Source of the DNA: Candidatus Izemoplasma sp.
GTDB taxonomy: Bacteria > Bacillota_I > Bacilli_A > Izemoplasmatales > Izemoplasmataceae
DNA length: 6,943 nt
Assembly (NCBI GenBank): GCA_007132145.1
Contig: SLPE01000075.1
Location: 1 to 6,943 of the forward strand
Direction: 5' to 3'
The translations under genes and the position numbers were made by a program. The notes beneath the pieces are model-generated. The model was not told where the DNA came from. It saw only the letters and a program-made list of their open reading frames with translations, and made no database searches. Every line of letters starts with the position of its first letter. Positions within the stretch are counted from its first letter, which is position 1. This document shows positions 6,341-6,943 of the stretch, one piece after another.

Positions 6341-6358
6341 GAGCGCTTTCCGGATGGC

Positions 6359-6943
6359 TTACTCTTTGGTGAGGAGGAAACCTACCGGGTCGTCGCCGAG
6401 CGGCGCGATTTCGATGTTCATGCTCAAGCCGTCCTCGGATATGATGATTTGCGGTGCGTCCATCATGTCGAGGTTGAGATAGATGAGTCCCATCATCGTG
6501 CTTGTGGTGAAGGTTCCCGTTTCATCGTAGAAGACGGTTTCATCTTCGTCCTCGACGAGGAGGGTGAATTCGCCTCGGGCCGTGAGGCTGAGTGCGATGG
6601 TGTATTCCTTCTCTTCGCCTTCTTCACCGAGTTCGCCGGATGCGGTGAAGTCGCCGAGGAGGATGTCGTCGTAGAACACGTGGTTCGTGGCCGGCATCGG
6701 TCCGGCGACCATCTTGAAGGCCGCTTCGAGCACGTAGTTGGCGAGTGTGCCGGTCGAAGCGTCGCCTTCTTCCGGCGTGAAGGTGATCGTCGTTCCGTCG
6801 ACGTCGTAGGTGCCGCTTTCTTCATAGGGATCCTGTCCCGGGAAGATGCCGACGTAATGGTAGTTGCCGAAGAAGTCCAGTTCGATGTGCGCGTCGACCC
6901 ACATCTCCATGGTCGGCGTGTACGTTTCAGCGACATAGAACCC
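6359..6943 (-). CDS. Acidic tandem beta-repeat protein, N-terminus outside the window
   Basis: I do not recognise a named family. The frame is open from the window edge to TAA at 6361-6359, giving 194 residues. An internal ATG at 6910 is probably not the start, because the frame continues in protein-like sequence upstream (GFYVAETYTPTMEMWVDA). Two copies of a beta-rich pattern are visible, numbered from the window edge: residues 20-56 (IELDFFGNYHYVG ... YEESGTYDVDGTTITFT) and 118-156 (LSLTARGEFTLLV ... YDETGTFTTSTMMGLIYL). Each has alternating hydrophobic strands, a G-N/E-Y/F turn and a Y-x-E-x-GT-Y/F core. This resembles lipocalin-like or NlpE-like small barrel domains of secreted lipoproteins. 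That is inference; no signal peptide can be seen because the start is missing. The protein is acidic and has no cysteine in the visible part. It lies upstream of oppA on the same strand, 164 nt away with a stem-loop between, so it is likely a separate unit. Confidence 0.8.
   Translation of the reverse strand, partial: GFYVAETYTPTMEMWVDAHIELDFFGNYHYVGIFPGQDPYEESGTYDVDGTTITFTPEEGDASTGTLANYVLEAAFKMVAGPMPATNHVFYDDILLGDFTASGELGEEGEEKEYTIALSLTARGEFTLLVEDEDETVFYDETGTFTTSTMMGLIYLNLDMMDAPQIIISEDGLSMNIEIAPLGDDPVGFLLTKE

Larger units (their letters stand above)
6195..6358 (-). other. Intergenic region before oppA
   Basis: These 164 nt between the upstream gene stop and the oppA start are the only sizeable non-coding stretch. 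They contain a 16-bp stem-loop (6255-6308), a 10-bp perfect palindrome (6331-6340), an 8-bp direct repeat TCCTTATC on the minus strand (6252-6259 and 6224-6231, 28 nt apart), and the oppA ribosome site. I looked for sigma70-like -35/-10 pairs on the minus strand and found none that is convincing. The best hexamers (TTGCCA inside the stem; TATGAA in the loop; TATCCT after the stem) do not pair at 16-18 nt spacing. Either the promoter is atypical or activator-dependent, or the operon is read through from upstream. Confidence 0.6.

Noticed and set aside
6195..6358. Possible tRNA, riboswitch or T-box in the oppA leader
   Set aside because: No cloverleaf, no T-box motif and no known riboswitch core could be seen. 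Only one simple stem-loop is supported.

Overview
The window holds one minus-strand gene cluster that fills almost all of its length. Its centre is a complete five-gene oligopeptide/dipeptide ABC importer operon in the order oppA-oppB-oppC-oppD-oppF (about 6194 down to 211). It is flanked by the 3' part of an unrelated beta-rich protein gene upstream (6943-6359) and the 5' part of a small membrane-protein gene downstream (224-1). Every gene reads from the high to the low coordinate.

The organism cannot be named from this sequence. The binding protein is a lipoprotein, as is usual in Gram-positive (monoderm) bacteria, whereas the proteobacterial OppA is soluble and periplasmic. Ribosome binding sites are strong (AGGTGA or AAGGAG). 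TGA is used as a real stop and TGG as Trp, so the genetic code is standard and not mycoplasma-like. Codon use strongly prefers C in the third position (ATC, GTC, GAC, TTC), and TTA, CTA and TCA are almost absent. A moderately GC-rich Bacillota-like bacterium is a reasonable guess, but only a guess.

Layout along the direction of transcription: (1) the end of a secreted-looking acidic beta-repeat protein; (2) a 164-nt intergenic region with a 16-bp stem-loop but no convincing sigma70-type promoter; (3) oppA, the lipoprotein receptor; (4) oppB and oppC, the two permease subunits, with oppB 8 nt after oppA and oppC overlapping oppB by ATGA; (5) oppD and oppF, the two ATPases, also joined by an ATGA overlap, each with a C-terminal four-cysteine tail; (6) a hydrophobic protein whose start lies inside the last codons of oppF.

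Together the five Opp proteins form a classic importer: OppA captures peptide outside, OppB/OppC form the channel, and OppD/OppF hydrolyse ATP. The tight overlaps imply one transcript and translational coupling. Most of the window is conventional. The points worth a second look are the coupled membrane protein after oppF, the strand-asymmetric stem-loop before oppA, and the tandem beta-repeat protein upstream. I see no mobile elements, CRISPR, tRNA or rRNA.
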